Shown piece by piece: positions 53,229 to 62,139 of a stretch of DNA of 64,000 bases. The notes beneath the pieces were generated by a model. It was not told where the DNA came from. It saw only the letters and a list, made by a program, of their open reading frames with translations, and did no database searches. How positions within the stretch are numbered: the first letter of the stretch is position 1; each line of letters starts with the position of its first letter. This DNA is from JACQAP01 sp035275265 (lineage in GTDB: Bacteria > Pseudomonadota > Gammaproteobacteria > Burkholderiales > JACQAP01). A program made the translations under genes and the position numbers. The stretch spans positions 1-64,000 of the forward strand of contig DATENC010000025.1 in the NCBI GenBank assembly GCA_035275265.1. Direction: 5' to 3'.

Positions 53229-55025
53229 TCAGTTTCCGAGAGCAAACACCGTAAGCGATCCGCCCAGTTCGGTGTACTGGTTCAGTTCCTTGTAACCGCC
53301 TACCGCACCCAGGCCGTCGGTGTCTTTCTCCAGGCCGGCTGCCATGCCGATGCCGGCCCAGCCGCCGATGCCCGAGAACACCCCGACATACTGCTTGCCC
53401 TTGTGCTCGTAGGTGAATACGTTGCCGATGATCCCGGAAGGGGTCTTGAACTTCCACAGTTCCTTGCCCTTCGTGTCCACCGCCTTGAGGTAGCCTTCCA
53501 GGGTTCCGTAGAAGACCACATCACCGGCCGTAGCAAGCGCGCCACTCCACACCGAGAATTTCTCCGGCTTCGACCAGACAATCTTGCCGGTGCCGGCATC
53601 CCAAGCAATGAAGTTGCCCATATGTTTGTCGCCTGGCGGCGGATACATGGAAAGCGTCGCCCCCACGTACGGTTGCCCCGCCGTATACTCGACTGCAAAG
53701 GGCTCGTAATCCATGCACACATGATTAGTAGGCACGTAAAAGAGCTTGGTCTTTGGCGAAAACGCCGCAGGCTGCTGGTCCTTGGTCCCCAATGCTGCCG
53801 GACATACGCCCTTGGTGTTCACGTCCGGGCCGTTTTGCGCCGTCGAGTACTTGGCAACCACCTGCGGACGGCCGGTCTTCATGTCCACGTGGGTTGCCCA
53901 ATTCACCGACGGGTCATACTTCTGTGCTACCAGCAGCGCGCCATTGGTGCGGTCGAGCGTATAGCCGAAACCATTGCGGTCGAAATGCACCAGTGCCTTG
54001 GTCATCTTGCCCTTGACCGGAATATCGGCGAGGATCATTTCGTTGATGCCGTCGAAATCCCACTCGTCGAACGGCGTCATTTGATAGACCCATTTCACCT
54101 TGCCGGTATCCACGTCACGCGCCCAGATGGACATGCTCCACTTGTTGTCGCCGGGACGCTGCGACGGGTTCCAGGTGCTCGGGTTGCCGGTGCCGTAGTA
54201 CATCAGGTTGAGCGCCTTGTCGTAGCTGTACCAGCCCCAGGTGGTGCCGCCGCCGATCTTCCACAGATCTTCCTTCCAGGTCTGCAGCGAGGAATCCTCT
54301 CCGACAGGCTGCACCTTGCCGTCCTTCCAAGCGGTGGTGGTCGTGGGATCGATCAGCATTTCGTCGTCGGGTCCCGTGCTGTAACCTTTCCAGACCAGTT
54401 CGCCGGTGTTGATGTTGTAGGCGGCAACATAACCGCGCACGCCCCATTCGCCACCGCTGATGCCGGTGATCACCTTATCCTTGAATACATGCGGCGCATT
54501 GGTATTGACCGCACCCACGCTGGGATCTCCGTTCGCTACCGACCACAAGATCTTGCCGGATTTGGCATCGAAAGCGACCAGTTGGCTGTCCGCCTGCTGC
54601 AGGAACAGCTTGCCTTCCGCGTAGGCGAGGCCACGATTAACCGTGTCACAGCACATCTGCGGAATGACCGCCGGATCCTGCTTGGGGGTGTATTTCCACT
54701 TGATCATGTTGGTATTCAGATCGATCGCGAAGACCTTGTTCGGAAATGGCGAATGCAGATACATCATGTCGCCGATAACAAGCGGGGAGCCTTCATGACC
54801 GCGCAATACGCCTGTTGAAAAAGTCCAGGCGACCTGAAGTTTGTTGACGTTGCCGGCGTTGACCTGGCTGAGCTTGCTGTAGCGCTGGTTGTACATGTCG
54901 CCAGCCTGCATAGCCCAGTTCTTTGGATTTGCAATGAGTTTTTCAACGTCCGAGTTGGCTTGTGCCACGCCTGCTGTGGCGGACAAGACCAACGGCAAAA
55001 CCAGATAACGTAAAGTCACTCTCAT
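53229..55025 (-). CDS. xoxF: XoxF: lanthanide-dependent PQQ methanol dehydrogenase
   Basis: ATG 55025 follows AGGAGGAGG. Signal peptide to about Ala23 (VLSATAGVAQA). Eight-bladed propeller with the adjacent Cys125-Cys126 that binds above PQQ. Metal and PQQ ligands Glu193 (GGEWG), Asn281 (TGNPSTWN) and the catalytic Asp323 are present. Asp325, two residues after the catalytic Asp (DEWDFDG), is the extra residue that marks lanthanide-using XoxF; calcium-type MxaF has Ala there. 598 residues. It oxidises methanol (and perhaps formaldehyde) in the periplasm. No mxaI gene is present in the operon. Confidence 0.97.
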   Translation of the reverse strand: MRVTLRYLVLPLVLSATAGVAQANSDVEKLIANPKNWAMQAGDMYNQRYSKLSQVNAGNVNKLQVAWTFSTGVLRGHEGSPLVIGDMMYLHSPFPNKVFAIDLNTNMIKWKYTPKQDPAVIPQMCCDTVNRGLAYAEGKLFLQQADSQLVAFDAKSGKILWSVANGDPSVGAVNTNAPHVFKDKVITGISGGEWGVRGYVAAYNINTGELVWKGYSTGPDDEMLIDPTTTTAWKDGKVQPVGEDSSLQTWKEDLWKIGGGTTWGWYSYDKALNLMYYGTGNPSTWNPSQRPGDNKWSMSIWARDVDTGKVKWVYQMTPFDEWDFDGINEMILADIPVKGKMTKALVHFDRNGFGYTLDRTNGALLVAQKYDPSVNWATHVDMKTGRPQVVAKYSTAQNGPDVNTKGVCPAALGTKDQQPAAFSPKTKLFYVPTNHVCMDYEPFAVEYTAGQPYVGATLSMYPPPGDKHMGNFIAWDAGTGKIVWSKPEKFSVWSGALATAGDVVFYGTLEGYLKAVDTKGKELWKFKTPSGIIGNVFTYEHKGKQYVGVFSGIGGWAGIGMAAGLEKDTDGLGAVGGYKELNQYTELGGSLTVFALGN

Positions 55026-55114
55026 GCCTCCTCCTGCTTATAGTGTTTTGAAGTTGACCACAGAGTAGTTCGCTCGCCTCACGGTGCCTGCGCATCACCT
55101 CTTCACCGCAACGG

Positions 55115-55144
55115 CATACACATTTCCGGCACATGCATTTCCGG
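55115..55144 (-). repeat. Tandem 15-base direct repeat in the xoxF leader
   Basis: On the minus strand CCGGAAATGCATGTG (55144-55130) is followed directly by CCGGAAATGTGTATG (55129-55115). Eleven of the 15 positions are identical, including the block CCGGAAATG, with a period of 15 bases. The pair lies about 20-50 bases past the predicted transcription start. It could be an operator or part of an RNA leader. Confidence 0.7.
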
Positions 55145-55171
55145 ACGGAAATCTCACCGAACGTGTATCTC

Positions 55172-55201
55172 TATACAAGCACAGTGCTTTTACAGGGTCA
55201 A
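55172..55201 (-). promoter_or_regulatory. Putative sigma-70-like promoter of xoxF
   Basis: On the minus strand TTGACC (55201-55196), 18 bases, TGTATA (55177-55172). Both hexamers match the consensus at four or five of six positions. It is the best -35/-10 pair in this intergenic region and points to xoxF. Confidence 0.5.
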
Positions 55202-55350
55202 CAGATTTCCAGAATGAAAATCGTATGCTCTGGACGGTGACATGAATGCGACCTTCGAAGGGTGTTTCAGTTCTGGACAACTGTTGCAGGTTGAATCAGA
55301 GTCGTCGCCGCGCGTCGCTGTTTTTGGCGATGACCTAAGGCGAAAGCACG

Positions 55351-57390
55351 TCAACCGTGCAAGTCATCTCTGCGCTTGCGCGCGCTACCGCGCCGGTCAG
55401 GATCAGGCGCGGCGAAGGAGGAATGCTTGAGTTTTCGGTAGAGCGTGGTGCGGCTCACGTTGAGTTGGCGCGCAGCCGCAGAGATGTTGCCGTTGCAGTT
55501 GCGGATGGTTTCCTGGATTGCCTGCAGTTCAATCTGCTCCAGACTGTCCGCATACATCGAGGACATGACCGCTTGCGCAGCAACCGGTTCGCGAGCCGGT
55601 GCCGCAGGTGCAGGCGCCAGTTCTTCGAGAAAGTCCTCAGGTAGATGGCTGCGTTCGAGTTTCTCGCCCGCGTCCATCATCGCCAGCGCGGCTCGGATAA
55701 CCGAATGCATCTGCCGCAGATTTCCCGGCCAGGGGTGATGCGCGAAAATGTCCATGACCACAGGCGAGATCTCGATACGGCGCGCGGCAACGCACTCCTT
55801 CGCGGCCAGCGCCGTCGCCAACTCGAGCAGGTCCTTCCGTTCCCGCAACGGCGGCAGGAACAGCGTGAGACCATTGAGACGGTAATAAAGGTCCTCGCGA
55901 AAGCCGCCCGCCCGCACCAGGTCGTGCAGCTTGTGGTGTGTCGCGCAGATGACCGCCAGATCGACGTTCACCGGCTTGCCATCGAGCGGCGTTATCGCGC
56001 GCTCCTGCAGGACACGCAGCAACCGCGCCTGCAGGTTCAGCGGCATGTCCCCGATCTCGTCCAGGAAAAGCGTTCCGCCGTCCGCCTGCTGGATCTTGCT
56101 GATCGTTGACTTGTGTCTGGCGCCGAACGCGCCCTCCTCGTATCCGAACAATTCTGCCTCGAGCGGGCCCTCCGAAATGGCCGCGCAATTCAGTGCCACA
56201 AACTCGCCCCCTGCACGCGTGCCGCTGTTGTGGATTGCGCGCGCCAGCCATTCCTTGCCGACGCCGGTTTCACCCTCGATCAGGATCGGAATGTCGCGGC
56301 CGAGCGTGCGGCGCGCCTTTTCGATGTTGAACAGCGTCACCGGATCGGATGCGCCGAGCGTATCGAGCGTCAGTTCGTCCAGCGCACGCTGGCCGTCGAA
56401 TCCCATCTGCCGCTTTTCCGTTGAAGAGGCCACCGGCTTCCCATGACCCGTTTTCGCGACTACTGTGGGCTGCGCCAATCGCAGGTATACCGGCATGCCG
56501 TTGTGGCGCAGACGCACTTGTATCCCTGGCGGCGAGACCGATCCAAGCTTGCGCAGTACCTGCTCGAAAGAAGCGTCGAACAGTTCCTCGAACACTCCGC
56601 GGAAGGCACCCGGACGCAGGTCAAGCTTTCCGCAGGTTGCCGGTGTTGCCGCCAGGTAAGCGCCATCGGGCGAAAAAGCCACCTGCACATCGAACGGGCT
56701 GCCGAGATAGTTGAGTTCCGGGTGAACATTGAAAACCACATCGCGGCAGAAGCGGTGCTGGAACATCTGCCTCTCGATCACCCGCACCGCCATCTGTACC
56801 AGCGCGATGGTGTGGCGCTGGTGGCCGCGGTAGTCGCAGGTGATGTCGAGCACGCCGGCCACATCGCCGCTCGGATCGAGCACCGGAGTGGCGGAACATG
56901 CCAGGAAATGATTCTGCCGGATAAAGTGGTGCCCGGCGTAGATCACCACCGGTTCGCGTTCGACGATCGCGGTACCGATGGCGTTGGTGCCCTTCTGCTC
57001 CTCGGCCCACGAAACACCAGGCTTGAGCGCAACGTGCTGGGCCCTGGGAATGAAATCCGGATCACCCAACGAATGCAGGATGAGGCCGTCCCCGCTGCAG
57101 AGGAGCACTACGCTTCCCGAGCCGGTGAGCTGGTGATGGAGATTTTCCATTACGGGGGCCGCAAGATTGATCAGGCTCCCGTACTGGCTCATAGTCACCC
57201 GAAGATCCGTCTCATCGATCCGCCCGACTTCGCGGATGCGATCGTTAGCTACGCCGAAGGCAACGCTGCGTTGCCACGATCGCTTGATGAAATCCGGGAC
57301 GACGCCCTCCGGAACAGACCCCTTCTCGAGGAATTGTCCGTAGGCACGGCGGATTGCCGTAACGTCGGTGTTGATCTGGTTGTGATTCAC
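55351..57390 (-). CDS. AcoR-like GAF/AAA+/Fis transcriptional regulator with altered GAFTGA motif
   Basis: GTG 57390 follows AAGGAGGAGG. 679 residues. An N-terminal helix resembles AcoR (FIKRSWQRSVAFGV), then a GAF-like sensor (about 70-215), AAA+ domain with Walker A EGETGVGKE (372-380) and Walker B LFLDEIGD (441-448), and a Fis-type HTH near the end (NGNISAAARQLNVSRTTLYRKL). The loop that should read GAFTGA reads GAFGAR (420-425): the Thr is missing by a clean one-codon deletion. That Thr normally contacts sigma-54. It may therefore act as a repressor or on sigma-70 promoters. Its place directly upstream of xoxF suggests control of that operon. Confidence 0.9.
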   Translation of the reverse strand: MNHNQINTDVTAIRRAYGQFLEKGSVPEGVVPDFIKRSWQRSVAFGVANDRIREVGRIDETDLRVTMSQYGSLINLAAPVMENLHHQLTGSGSVVLLCSGDGLILHSLGDPDFIPRAQHVALKPGVSWAEEQKGTNAIGTAIVEREPVVIYAGHHFIRQNHFLACSATPVLDPSGDVAGVLDITCDYRGHQRHTIALVQMAVRVIERQMFQHRFCRDVVFNVHPELNYLGSPFDVQVAFSPDGAYLAATPATCGKLDLRPGAFRGVFEELFDASFEQVLRKLGSVSPPGIQVRLRHNGMPVYLRLAQPTVVAKTGHGKPVASSTEKRQMGFDGQRALDELTLDTLGASDPVTLFNIEKARRTLGRDIPILIEGETGVGKEWLARAIHNSGTRAGGEFVALNCAAISEGPLEAELFGYEEGAFGARHKSTISKIQQADGGTLFLDEIGDMPLNLQARLLRVLQERAITPLDGKPVNVDLAVICATHHKLHDLVRAGGFREDLYYRLNGLTLFLPPLRERKDLLELATALAAKECVAARRIEISPVVMDIFAHHPWPGNLRQMHSVIRAALAMMDAGEKLERSHLPEDFLEELAPAPAAPAREPVAAQAVMSSMYADSLEQIELQAIQETIRNCNGNISAAARQLNVSRTTLYRKLKHSSFAAPDPDRRGSARKRRDDLHG

Positions 57391-57849
57391 GCCGACCTCC
57401 TCCTTGTCCGGACTTGTCTTGGGATGCAGTGGGACAAGAGCATTTGTGCCCGGGGATCATGACGGACCCCATTTTGACTACTCACGGATTCGTGAATTCA
57501 GGAAACCGAAGGAAACCGGTGTTCCAGCGGGCGTTTTCCCGCAGTCAAGCACAGACCCCAGGCAGGGTCAACGTGCCAATCCATTCGGCACGCAAGGGGA
57601 AATATTCATTTTGCGATGCACGATTTCTTCACAACGCTGGATCGGACTGCTCGCTCGCCTCCATCGCGCTCGCTGCCTGCTCGCAAGCGAATGAATTACT
57701 TGAACTAGTCTTGGAAAATGTAGTCCCTTGGCAGCCTTCCGTCGGTGTCACGCTTTCTTGCTGGCAGGCCCGTATCAGGGAGAGTTCATTGCGCTGCGCA
57801 ATATCGGATTTCAACCCAAACCCATCACGTAGTCACGTCCGTCACGGCT
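57391..57849. other. Intergenic region between the regulator and the pterin genes
   Basis: About 460 bases. Small open frames exist, but none has a convincing start or product. Nothing else was recognised. The regulator's promoter should be here. Confidence 0.4.
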
Positions 57850-58200
57850 TCACCGTCTGCGCTCGATGCGTACGCCAACGTCGCGGGCGTTGGGGACAAC
57901 ATCGATCTTGGAAATCTCGACCTGCACCCACTGTGCTTCGAATCTCGACAACATCAATTCCGCCAGTGTGTCCGCCAGCGGCTCGAGCAGGTGGAAGCGG
58001 TGCGAAGCGAACACTTCCCGGACCGCGCCCACCACTGCCGCATAGTCGATGGTGTCGGCAAGCTGGTCGGTCTTGCACGCGCGAATCCCGTGACGGCCGA
58101 TGTCTATGTTGACTTGCAAGGTTCTCGGCTGGCGGCGCTCATGCTCAAAGGCGCCGATGAGCGTTTCGAGCTTTATGTCGCGGACGAAGATGATATCCAT
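57850..58200 (-). CDS. folB: Dihydroneopterin aldolase (FolB-like)
   Basis: ATG 58200 opens MDIIFVRDIKLETLIGAFEHERR, the N-terminus of the FolB fold. The active-site Glu is in HERR and the Lys in VEISKIDVV. 116 residues is normal for this small enzyme. It converts 7,8-dihydroneopterin to 6-hydroxymethyl-dihydropterin plus glycolaldehyde. Its place near H4MPT genes suggests it serves methanopterin, but a role in folate cannot be excluded. Follows the dehydratase gene by 70 bases. Confidence 0.88.
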   Translation of the reverse strand: MDIIFVRDIKLETLIGAFEHERRQPRTLQVNIDIGRHGIRACKTDQLADTIDYAAVVGAVREVFASHRFHLLEPLADTLAELMLSRFEAQWVQVEISKIDVVPNARDVGVRIERRR

Positions 58201-58270
58201 GGACCGGTCGGAGACTGGCGTGGTTCCGGGCGAATTCCTGTCTGCCCGCACGGATGGCCTCACCACAGCC

Positions 58271-58648
58271 TCAGTCATACTTGATGTACTTGAAACGCTG
58301 GTCGTCGTTAGGGGTTCCCTCCAGAGCACCGCCATCCTTGGCCGGCTGCCACTGGACCACTTCCTCGATTTTTTTCGCCAGCGCAATATCCTTGTCGGTG
58401 ATGCCTTTTGCCGAATGGGTGACGAGCTTCACGATCACGAACGCGTACGAGACGGTGAGGTCGGGATGGTGCCAGGCCGCTTCCGCGAGATGGCCAACCG
58501 TGTTCACCACCATGAGTGTGCCTTTCCAGCCGCCAGTCTTGAACTTCCTTCTGATCCAGCCGTCCTCGTAATACCAGTGCGGCAGTTCCGCGGAGAGGCG
58601 TTGTTTCACCTCGTCCTCGCTGTAGGCTTTTTCCGTTGGCTCCGCCAT
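58271..58648 (-). CDS. phhB: Pterin-4a-carbinolamine dehydratase
   Basis: The signature AAWHHPDLTVSYAFVIVKLVTHSAKGITDKD has the conserved His-His-Pro and the late His-Ser of the family. 125 residues. It dehydrates 4a-hydroxy-tetrahydropterins in the recycling of tetrahydrobiopterin; in bacteria without a hydroxylase nearby it may have another role in pterin chemistry. Here it is ahead of folB on the same strand, and divergent from the H4MPT-type operon. Confidence 0.9.
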   Translation of the reverse strand: MAEPTEKAYSEDEVKQRLSAELPHWYYEDGWIRRKFKTGGWKGTLMVVNTVGHLAEAAWHHPDLTVSYAFVIVKLVTHSAKGITDKDIALAKKIEEVVQWQPAKDGGALEGTPNDDQRFKYIKYD

Positions 58649-58906
58649 GTCATCTCCCTGCGTGCGCAGACACGATCATTCTCTCCGGTGCATTCTATCC
58701 AACTATCGCAGAGGCGCCAGCGTGTTCCGTTCCGCACCGAACACGGCTAACATCAGTGTCATGCACTCCGGTCGCGCGGGCGTTCCAATATTGGACAGAT
58801 GCAGTGGACAGTTGCCTGCGCACGACCAACCGGACGTTCCTCGACCCCATGAATCCTTTCACCATCCGCAACCGCCAACAACGCAGCGGGCGTAGCATTC
58901 ATTTGT

Positions 58907-59458
58907 ATGGCTAAAGTCAAAGCGCCACGCATCGCGTGGGTACTTACCGGTTCCGGTCACTACCTGAAGGAGTGCATGGAGATCATCCGTCAACTTCGCG
59001 GGGTAAACCTGTTTCTCAGCGAAGCCGCGGACGAAGTGCTCAAGATGTACGGTTACGATCTCGCCAAGCTCAGGCAGAACATGAAAGTCTTCCGCGACAG
59101 CACCGCTAGTTCGGTGCCGGTGACATTTCTGTATGGCGGCGACTATCACACCGTGGTGATCGGCCCCGCGAGTTCCAACACCGTGGCCAAATGCGTCACC
59201 GGGATCTCCGATACGCTTGCGACCAACATCTATGCGCAAGCCGGCAAATGCCGCATCCCCTCTATCGTGTTCGCGTGCGATACGGCGCCCGCGCTCGTTT
59301 CGGAGGCTCCTGGCGGCGACGTCTGGGTCTATCCGCGCCTGATCGACCTGGAGAACGTCGGCAAGCTCGCGAAGTTCGACTACACCACGGTGGTGATTTC
59401 GGTCGAGGAACTGCAGGTGGCGCTCGACCAGAGACTTGCCGAAGTCGCGCATGGATGA
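58907..59458 (+). CDS. Archaeal-type flavoprotein (dihydromethanopterin reductase DmrB/AfpA-like)
   Basis: A flavodoxin-type start (APRIAWVLTGSGHYLKECMEIIRQL) and TFLYGGDYHTVVIGPASSNTVAKCVTGISDTLATNI belong to the flavoprotein family including AfpA and DmrB. DmrB reduces dihydromethanopterin to the tetrahydro form in methanogens, and homologues are encoded in the H4MPT clusters of methylotrophs. Length 183 residues is usual. The start of the next gene overlaps its stop by 8 bases. Confidence 0.85.
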   Translation: MAKVKAPRIAWVLTGSGHYLKECMEIIRQLRGVNLFLSEAADEVLKMYGYDLAKLRQNMKVFRDSTASSVPVTFLYGGDYHTVVIGPASSNTVAKCVTGISDTLATNIYAQAGKCRIPSIVFACDTAPALVSEAPGGDVWVYPRLIDLENVGKLAKFDYTTVVISVEELQVALDQRLAEVAHG

Positions 59459-60848
59459 GCACATCGTCTTCCTGACCGGCCGGCTCGCCGAGCGGAGCCT
59501 CAATCGCGTGATCGAGTCGATGCAGCCGGCGCCCTTCAGGCACACCGTCCACGTCCTGTCGATTCAAGTGGCCGGACTGATGACCTCGGAAATGATCCGG
59601 CGCAGGCTGCCGGATGCGCTCGGCGCCAGCCGGGTAATCGTGCCGGGACGTTGCCGCGGCGACCTCGAACCCTTGAGCGTGCATTTCGGCGTGACGTTCC
59701 AGCGCGGGCCCGACGACCTCAAGGACCTTCCGCGTTTCTTCGGCCGCGAAGCAAGGCCGCTGGATCTGTCGAAGCACGACGTGCGCATCTTCGCCGAAAT
59801 CGTGGACGCCCCGAACATGAGCGTCGAAGCGATCATCGAACAGGCCAGCGCCTATCGCGATTCCGGCGCGGACGTGATCGATCTTGGCTGCCTGCCGCAG
59901 ACTCCGTTCCCGCATCTGGAGGAATCCATCGCCGCGCTGCACGCCGCCGGTTATCAGGTAAGCGTGGATTCGATGGACGAGGACGAGCTTCTCCGCGGCG
60001 GACGCGCGGGCGCTGATTTCCTGCTTTCGCTGAAGAACGAGTCGCTTTGGATCGCCGACGAGGTCGCCTCGACGCCGGTGCTGATCCCGTCGAAGGCCGG
60101 AAATCTGCGCTCGCTTCTGCGCGCGATCGAAGCGATGGACAAGAGGGGGCGCGCCTATCTCGCCGACCCGATTCTCGACCCGATCCACTTCGGCTTCACC
60201 GAATCGCTGATGCGTTACCGCGAACTGCGCCGCCGGCTGCCGGAACTGCAGATCATGATGGGCACTGGCAACCTGACCGAACTGACCGATGCGGATACGC
60301 TGGGCATGCAAGCGATCTTGATGGGCATAGTTTCCGAGTTGCGCATCACCAACATTCTCACGACCCAGGTGAGCGCGCATGCATCGGGTGTGGTGCACGA
60401 GGCAGACGCCGCGCGGCGCATGATGTATGCCGCGCGAGAAGCCGACGATCTGCCGCGAGCCTTCGGCGAAGCGCTACTGGCATTGCGCTCGCTGGACCCC
60501 TTTCCGTACAGCGCCGAAGAGATCGCCGCCACCGCTGCCGCAATCAAGGACCCCAGCTTTCGTATCCAGATCAGTCCGGAGGGGCTGCACGTCTACAACC
60601 GCGATGGACTGCGCACCGCCACCGATCCGTTCAAGCTGTTCCCGCATCTCGGCCTCGAGGCCGATGGTTCGCATGCCTTCTATATCGGAGTGGAACTGTC
60701 GCGGGCGCAGATCGCCTGGCAGTTGGGAAAACGCTACGTACAGGATCAGGAACTCGAATGGGGTGCGGCGCAGCTACGCCGCAGCGACGGTTCCGAAGCG
60801 CAATGCGCGCCGGCGCCAGACGGCGAGAAAGCCAAGGCCGCATCGTGA
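59451..60848 (+). CDS. Dihydropteroate-synthase-like protein of the methanopterin pathway
   Basis: ATG 59451 overlaps the flavoprotein gene. A pterin-binding TIM barrel is indicated by IFAEIVDAPNMSVEAIIEQASAYRDSGADVIDLGCLPQ, VSVDSMDEDEL, PVLIPSKAGN, and a late MMGTGNLTELTDADTLGM. 465 residues, longer than folate DHPS (about 280). The archaeal-type proteins of this class are found in H4MPT biosynthesis clusters of methylotrophs and may join the pterin to an aniline-type precursor. The exact reaction is not proven. It is followed by the DUF447 gene with GTGA overlap. Confidence 0.85.
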   Translation: MDEHIVFLTGRLAERSLNRVIESMQPAPFRHTVHVLSIQVAGLMTSEMIRRRLPDALGASRVIVPGRCRGDLEPLSVHFGVTFQRGPDDLKDLPRFFGREARPLDLSKHDVRIFAEIVDAPNMSVEAIIEQASAYRDSGADVIDLGCLPQTPFPHLEESIAALHAAGYQVSVDSMDEDELLRGGRAGADFLLSLKNESLWIADEVASTPVLIPSKAGNLRSLLRAIEAMDKRGRAYLADPILDPIHFGFTESLMRYRELRRRLPELQIMMGTGNLTELTDADTLGMQAILMGIVSELRITNILTTQVSAHASGVVHEADAARRMMYAAREADDLPRAFGEALLALRSLDPFPYSAEEIAATAAAIKDPSFRIQISPEGLHVYNRDGLRTATDPFKLFPHLGLEADGSHAFYIGVELSRAQIAWQLGKRYVQDQELEWGAAQLRRSDGSEAQCAPAPDGEKAKAAS

Positions 60849-61417
60849 TCCTGGAAACCATCATTACCACCCGCGACGAATTGGGCCGCGATCACATCGC
60901 GCCGATGGGAATCCGCGAAAAGGACGAATTCATCGTGTTGAGCCCCTTCCGGCCATCGGCAACGCTGGAGCACGTCCTGCGCGAGAAATGCGCGGTAGTG
61001 AACTATACCGACGACGTGCGCATCTTCGCCGGTTGCCTGACCGGACGCTATGACTGGCAGACCGTTCCGGTAGTGCATCTTCCTTGCCGTCGCCTGGCAG
61101 GGGCACTCGCGCACGCGGAGGTGAAACTGGAGCGCGTGGAGGACGACGCGACCCGTCCGCGCCTGTATTGCCGTGAACTCGCCCGCGAAACCCATGGTGC
61201 GTTTCGCGGCTTCAACCGCGCACAGGCGGCGGTAGTCGAGGCCGCGATACTGGTAAGCCGGCTCAACATGCTGCCGCAGGAGAAGATCGACACGGAGATG
61301 GCCTACCTCAGAATCGCGGTCGAGAAAACCGCGGGGCCGCGTGAACTCGAAGCCTGGGGCTGGCTCACCGCCCGGATCGAGGAGTTCCGCGTACGCGACA
61401 AGGAACGGTCGGCATGA
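60845..61417 (+). CDS. DUF447 family protein of the methanopterin cluster
   Basis: GTG 60845 overlaps the previous stop (GTGA). 190 residues. The family phrase DHIAPMGIREKDEFIVLSPFRPSATLEHV and the later GFNRAQAAVVEAAILVSRLNML belong to DUF447, which in methylotrophs occurs with H4MPT genes. The N-terminal fold is like flavin-binding split barrels. No enzymatic role has been settled. It overlaps mfnB by four bases downstream. Confidence 0.85.
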   Translation: MILETIITTRDELGRDHIAPMGIREKDEFIVLSPFRPSATLEHVLREKCAVVNYTDDVRIFAGCLTGRYDWQTVPVVHLPCRRLAGALAHAEVKLERVEDDATRPRLYCRELARETHGAFRGFNRAQAAVVEAAILVSRLNMLPQEKIDTEMAYLRIAVEKTAGPRELEAWGWLTARIEEFRVRDKERSA

Positions 61418-62115
61418 CGGCGATGCTCGCAAGCGTGCGCACCCTCGACGAGGCGCTGTTCGCGCTCGAAGCCGGCGCCGATTTCATCGACCTCAAGGAA
61501 CCATCGCAAGGTGCACTCGGCGCACTCGATCATGCGGCAGTGCGAGTGTGCGTGAATGCAATCGGCGGACGCCGGCCAGTCAGCGCTACGATCGGTGACA
61601 TCGTTTCCATGCAACCGCGTGAGATGGCCACCGCGGTGGAGCGCATGGGCGCAACCGGCGTGGACTACATCAAGATCGGTTTCTTTGTCCATCCTCGAAC
61701 TTTCGACTGTGCTGCGGCGTTGAAAACGCTGGCGTGCAGGACGCGACTTGTCGCCGTAATGTTTGCGGACGAAACCTACGATCTCGCGCTTGTTGACGCT
61801 CTCGCCAACGCGGGCTTTGCCGGCGCGATGCTGGACACCGCACACAAGACTGGCAAGACGCTGCGCGACTGCCGCAATGAAGAAGAGTTCCGGGAGTTTG
61901 TGAATCGAGCCAGAGCCCATGGACTTCTTTCCGGCCTGGCTGGCTCACTGCGCAAGGAAGATATCGAGCCACTCCTCAAGATCGAGCCAGACTATCTCGG
62001 GTTCCGTGGTGCGCTGTGCTCACGATCCAAACGGAACCAGAATCTCGATGCGGAAGCTTTCGCCAGGATTCGAAGCGCTATTCCAGATTTGGAATGTATT
62101 GGCATCACTCAATAA
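61414..62115 (+). CDS. mfnB: (5-Formylfuran-3-yl)methyl phosphate synthase MfnB
   Basis: 233 residues of the DUF556/MfnB family. The catalytic Lys lies in ADFIDLKEPSQGALGALD, a second Lys in GVDYIKIGFFVHP, and a third in AHKTGKTLRD. MfnB forms 4-(hydroxymethyl)-2-furancarboxaldehyde phosphate from two glyceraldehyde-3-phosphates, the first step of the furan of methanofuran. Last gene of the four-gene operon that begins at 58907. A half attC-like core follows its stop directly (62121-62127). Confidence 0.92.
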   Translation: MTAMLASVRTLDEALFALEAGADFIDLKEPSQGALGALDHAAVRVCVNAIGGRRPVSATIGDIVSMQPREMATAVERMGATGVDYIKIGFFVHPRTFDCAAALKTLACRTRLVAVMFADETYDLALVDALANAGFAGAMLDTAHKTGKTLRDCRNEEEFREFVNRARAHGLLSGLAGSLRKEDIEPLLKIEPDYLGFRGALCSRSKRNQNLDAEAFARIRSAIPDLECIGITQ

Positions 62116-62139
62116 GGCACCTTAGACCGATCCTGTTTT

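Larger units (their letters stand above)
55026..55350 (-). promoter_or_regulatory. xoxF leader and promoter region
   Basis: 325 bases between the regulator gene end and xoxF. It holds the putative promoter at 55172-55201, the tandem repeat at 55115-55144 and the strong Shine-Dalgarno before xoxF. The predicted 5' untranslated part is about 140 bases. No -24/-12 promoter was found by eye on the minus strand. Confidence 0.6.

Noticed and set aside
53160..54818. A 552-codon plus-strand open frame opposite xoxF
   Set aside because: It is antisense to a clearly assigned gene, and its His/Arg-rich content is the usual result of reading a GC-rich gene backwards.
55026..55350. A -24/-12 sigma-54 promoter for xoxF
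   Set aside because: No GG-N10-GC match in the right context was seen on the minus strand, and the regulator has lost the GAFTGA Thr.
59262..60398. A 378-codon minus-strand open frame opposite the DHPS-like gene
   Set aside because: Antisense shadow of a gene with known family motifs.
62121..62127. An attC-like core (GTCTAAG on the minus strand) right after mfnB
   Set aside because: It has a mismatch in the AAC part and no partner core with inner stems; only a possible half-site.
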